DNA of 5,567 nucleotides from CAZFXZ01 sp964523165 (GTDB taxonomy: Bacteria > Patescibacteriota > Patescibacteriia > JACRDY01). Location: the NCBI GenBank assembly GCA_964523165.1, contig CAZFXZ010000042.1, positions 1-5,567 on the forward strand, in the 5' to 3' direction. Shown here piece by piece: positions 3,729 to 5,567 of the stretch; positions within the stretch are counted from its first letter, which is position 1; each line of letters starts with the position of its first letter. The position numbers and the translations under genes were made by a program. The notes beneath the pieces were generated by a model. The model was given only the letters and a program-made list of their open reading frames with translations. It ran no database searches and was not told where the DNA came from.

Positions 3729-5567
3729 ATGAGTAAAATTTTAGGCATTGACTTGGGGACGACCAACTCCTGTGTAGCCATCATCGAAGGTGGTCTTCCC
3801 AAAGTCTTGGAAAACAAAGAGGGTAATCGCACCACGCCGTCAATGGTGGCCATTAATAAAAATGGTGAGCGTTTAGTCGGGCAACTGGCCAAACGTCAAA
3901 CCGTCACTAATCCCGATGGCACGGTTTTTTCCGTCAAGCGTCTTATCGGTCGGCATTTTAACGATGAAGATGTCCAGCGCGACGCCAAAACTTTGCCTTA
4001 CAAAATCATCCAAGCCGGCGATGGCGTCAAGGTGGTGATGGGCGACAAAGAATACAGTCCGCAAGAAGTTTCGGCCATGATTTTGCAAAAATTAAAAGCC
4101 GATGCCGAAGAAAAACTCGGTGAAAAAATCACTGAAGCGGTCATCACCGTGCCGGCTTATTTCAACGACGATCAACGCAAAGCGACTAAAGACGCCGGTG
4201 AAATCGCCGGACTAAATGTCCGTCGGATTATCAATGAGCCAACAGCCGCCGCTTTGGCTTATGGTTTTGACAAGAAAAAAGGTCAACAAATCGCCGTTTA
4301 CGATTTGGGCGGCGGGACTTTTGACATTTCAGTTTTGGATGTTTCAGCCGATACGGTGGAGGTCAAATCAACCAATGGTGATACCCACTTAGGTGGTGAT
4401 GACTTTGACCAAAAAATAATCGACTGGATCATTGCCGAATTTAAAAAAGATCAAGGTGTCGATTTGTCCAAAGATCGCATGGCGTTGCAACGCGTCAAAG
4501 AATCCGCCGAAAAAGCCAAGATCGAATTATCAACGGCTCAAGAAACGGAAATCAATCAGCCCTTTATCACCACGACGGAAAACGGCCCCCAACACTTAGT
4601 GTTGAAATTAACCCGAGCCAAATTGGAAGACTTGGTCGGTGAATTGGTGGCCAAATCTTTTGAGCCGGTCAAAAAAGCCTTGGCCGATGCCGGCGTGACC
4701 GTCAGTCAAATCGAAGAAGTTGTCATGGTTGGTGGTATGACCCGCATGCCTTTAGTCCAGAAAAAAGTCGAAGAATTTTTTGGCAAAAAACCCAACGTCA
4801 CTGTTAACCCCGATGAAGTCGTGGCTATGGGTGCCGCCGTCCAGGCCGGTGTTTTGCAAGGTGATGTCAAAGATGTTTTGTTGCTCGATGTCACACCGTT
4901 GACACTAGGTATCGAAACACTGGGTGGCGTACGCACGGCTTTGATCGATCGCAACACGACTATTCCGGCCGGTAAATCGCAAGTCTTTTCTACAGCTGCT
5001 GACAATCAAACTTCGGTTGAAATCAATGTCTTGCAAGGTGAGCGGGAAATGGCCGCTGACAACAAATCTCTGGGCCGCTTTATTTTGTCGGGCATCCCGC
5101 CAGCGCCCCGCGGCCTGCCGCAAGTCGAAGTCAGTTTTGATATTGATGCCAACGGTATTTTGAGCGTTAAGGCCAAAGATAAAACTTCGGGCGCTGAGCA
5201 ATCCATCACTATCAGTGGCTCGTCTGGTTTATCAAAAGAGGAAATTGAAAAAATGAAAAAAGACGCCGAGTTGCATGCCGAAGAAGATAAAAAGAAGAAA
5301 GAAGTGATAGAAGTAAAAAACGGCGCCGAAGCGCTGGTCTACACGGCTGAAAAGGCGCTGAAAGACGCCGGCGACAAAGTCCCGGAAAACGACAAAAAAG
5401 AGATTGAAGAAAAAGTTGAAGCTTTAAAGAAAGTCAAAGACAGCGACGATGTCGCAGCCATCAAAAAAGCCGTTGATGATGTTAATGTCGTGATCCAAAA
5501 AATTGGTGCAGCTATGAACGCCGCCGCTCAAGCGGCCGGTAGCACTTCAACCGATCAACCGTCATCT
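3729..5567 (+). CDS. dnaK: DnaK (Hsp70) chaperone, 3' end outside window
   Basis: DnaK is the cytoplasmic ATP-driven chaperone that refolds proteins with DnaJ and GrpE. The frame is open for 613 codons to the window edge with no stop. The ATPase domain has GIDLGTTNSC (6-15), the catalytic K70 in SVKRLIGR, DLGGGTFD (192-199; T197 corresponds to E. coli T199), INEPTAAALAYGFDK, and VMVGGMTRMP. The first lobe keeps the segment KRLIGRHFNDEDVQRD, which aligns with E. coli DnaK without a gap; that region is deleted in many Gram-positive Hsp70s. The hydrophobic linker DVLLLDVTP (382-390) couples it to the substrate domain (about 391-505; TTIPAGKSQVFSTAADNQT, DANGILSVKAKDKTSG). The helical lid (506 on) reaches a Ser/Thr/Gln-rich tail. 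Perhaps 10-40 residues are missing, including any acidic C-terminal motif. The ATG follows an A-rich stretch without Shine-Dalgarno. It is the last visible operon gene; dnaJ may follow. Confidence 0.98.
   Translation, partial: MSKILGIDLGTTNSCVAIIEGGLPKVLENKEGNRTTPSMVAINKNGERLVGQLAKRQTVTNPDGTVFSVKRLIGRHFNDEDVQRDAKTLPYKIIQAGDGVKVVMGDKEYSPQEVSAMILQKLKADAEEKLGEKITEAVITVPAYFNDDQRKATKDAGEIAGLNVRRIINEPTAAALAYGFDKKKGQQIAVYDLGGGTFDISVLDVSADTVEVKSTNGDTHLGGDDFDQKIIDWIIAEFKKDQGVDLSKDRMALQRVKESAEKAKIELSTAQETEINQPFITTTENGPQHLVLKLTRAKLEDLVGELVAKSFEPVKKALADAGVTVSQIEEVVMVGGMTRMPLVQKKVEEFFGKKPNVTVNPDEVVAMGAAVQAGVLQGDVKDVLLLDVTPLTLGIETLGGVRTALIDRNTTIPAGKSQVFSTAADNQTSVEINVLQGEREMAADNKSLGRFILSGIPPAPRGLPQVEVSFDIDANGILSVKAKDKTSGAEQSITISGSSGLSKEEIEKMKKDAELHAEEDKKKKEVIEVKNGAEALVYTAEKALKDAGDKVPENDKKEIEEKVEALKKVKDSDDVAAIKKAVDDVNVVIQKIGAAMNAAAQAAGSTSTDQPSS

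Noticed and set aside
3873..4088. Minus-strand open frame of 71 codons inside dnaK
   Set aside because: It is a shadow of the dnaK coding sequence without promoter or recognisable motif.
4706..5209. Three minus-strand open frames within dnaK
   Set aside because: They are antisense to a highly conserved Hsp70 frame, and no family was recognised in their products.
469..5567. Recoded TGA (glycine), as in some Patescibacteria lineages
   Set aside because: No in-frame TGA occurs in any of the genes, and conserved glycines in DnaK and HrcA use GGN codons.

Overview
The window looks like chromosomal DNA from a small-genome bacterium, most plausibly a member of the Patescibacteria / Candidate Phyla Radiation. 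This is an inference from three things: the compact HrcA, the absence of recognisable Shine-Dalgarno sites, and the packed run of same-strand genes. No rRNA or tRNA is present to confirm it. Every supported gene is on the + strand. Stops are TAA or TAG, and no in-frame TGA interrupts the genes, so the standard code fits.

Layout. (1) Positions 1-195 hold the end of a GC-rich gene resembling a cold-shock-domain protein, cut by the window edge. (2) Positions 196-468 are non-coding. They hold a folded segment, a strong 16-bp hairpin that probably ends the first transcript, and a 26-bp imperfect inverted repeat built from 7-bp GTATNNC units, ending just before the next gene. (3) Positions 469-1455 encode a DHH-type, MYG1-like putative phosphoesterase, followed by an intrinsic terminator. 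(4) Positions 1604-1909 encode a small coiled-coil protein with exact 21-bp internal repeats, its own consensus-like promoter and its own terminator. (5) From 1967 to the end lies a heat-shock operon: a perfect CIRCE operator overlapping a consensus promoter, then hrcA, grpE, an hsp20 small heat-shock gene, and dnaK running off the right edge.

How it works together. The operon is the well-supported core. HrcA should bind the CIRCE upstream of its own gene and repress the cluster. Stress would release it to make GrpE (nucleotide exchange factor for DnaK), Hsp20 (ATP-independent holdase) and DnaK (ATP-driven refolding chaperone). dnaJ may follow beyond the window. The notable departures from the textbook operon are a HrcA about 100 residues short, an hsp20 gene between grpE and dnaK, an almost leaderless hrcA transcript, and a perfect hairpin between hsp20 and dnaK. 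The upstream genes are separated from the operon by terminators and have no evident link to heat shock.
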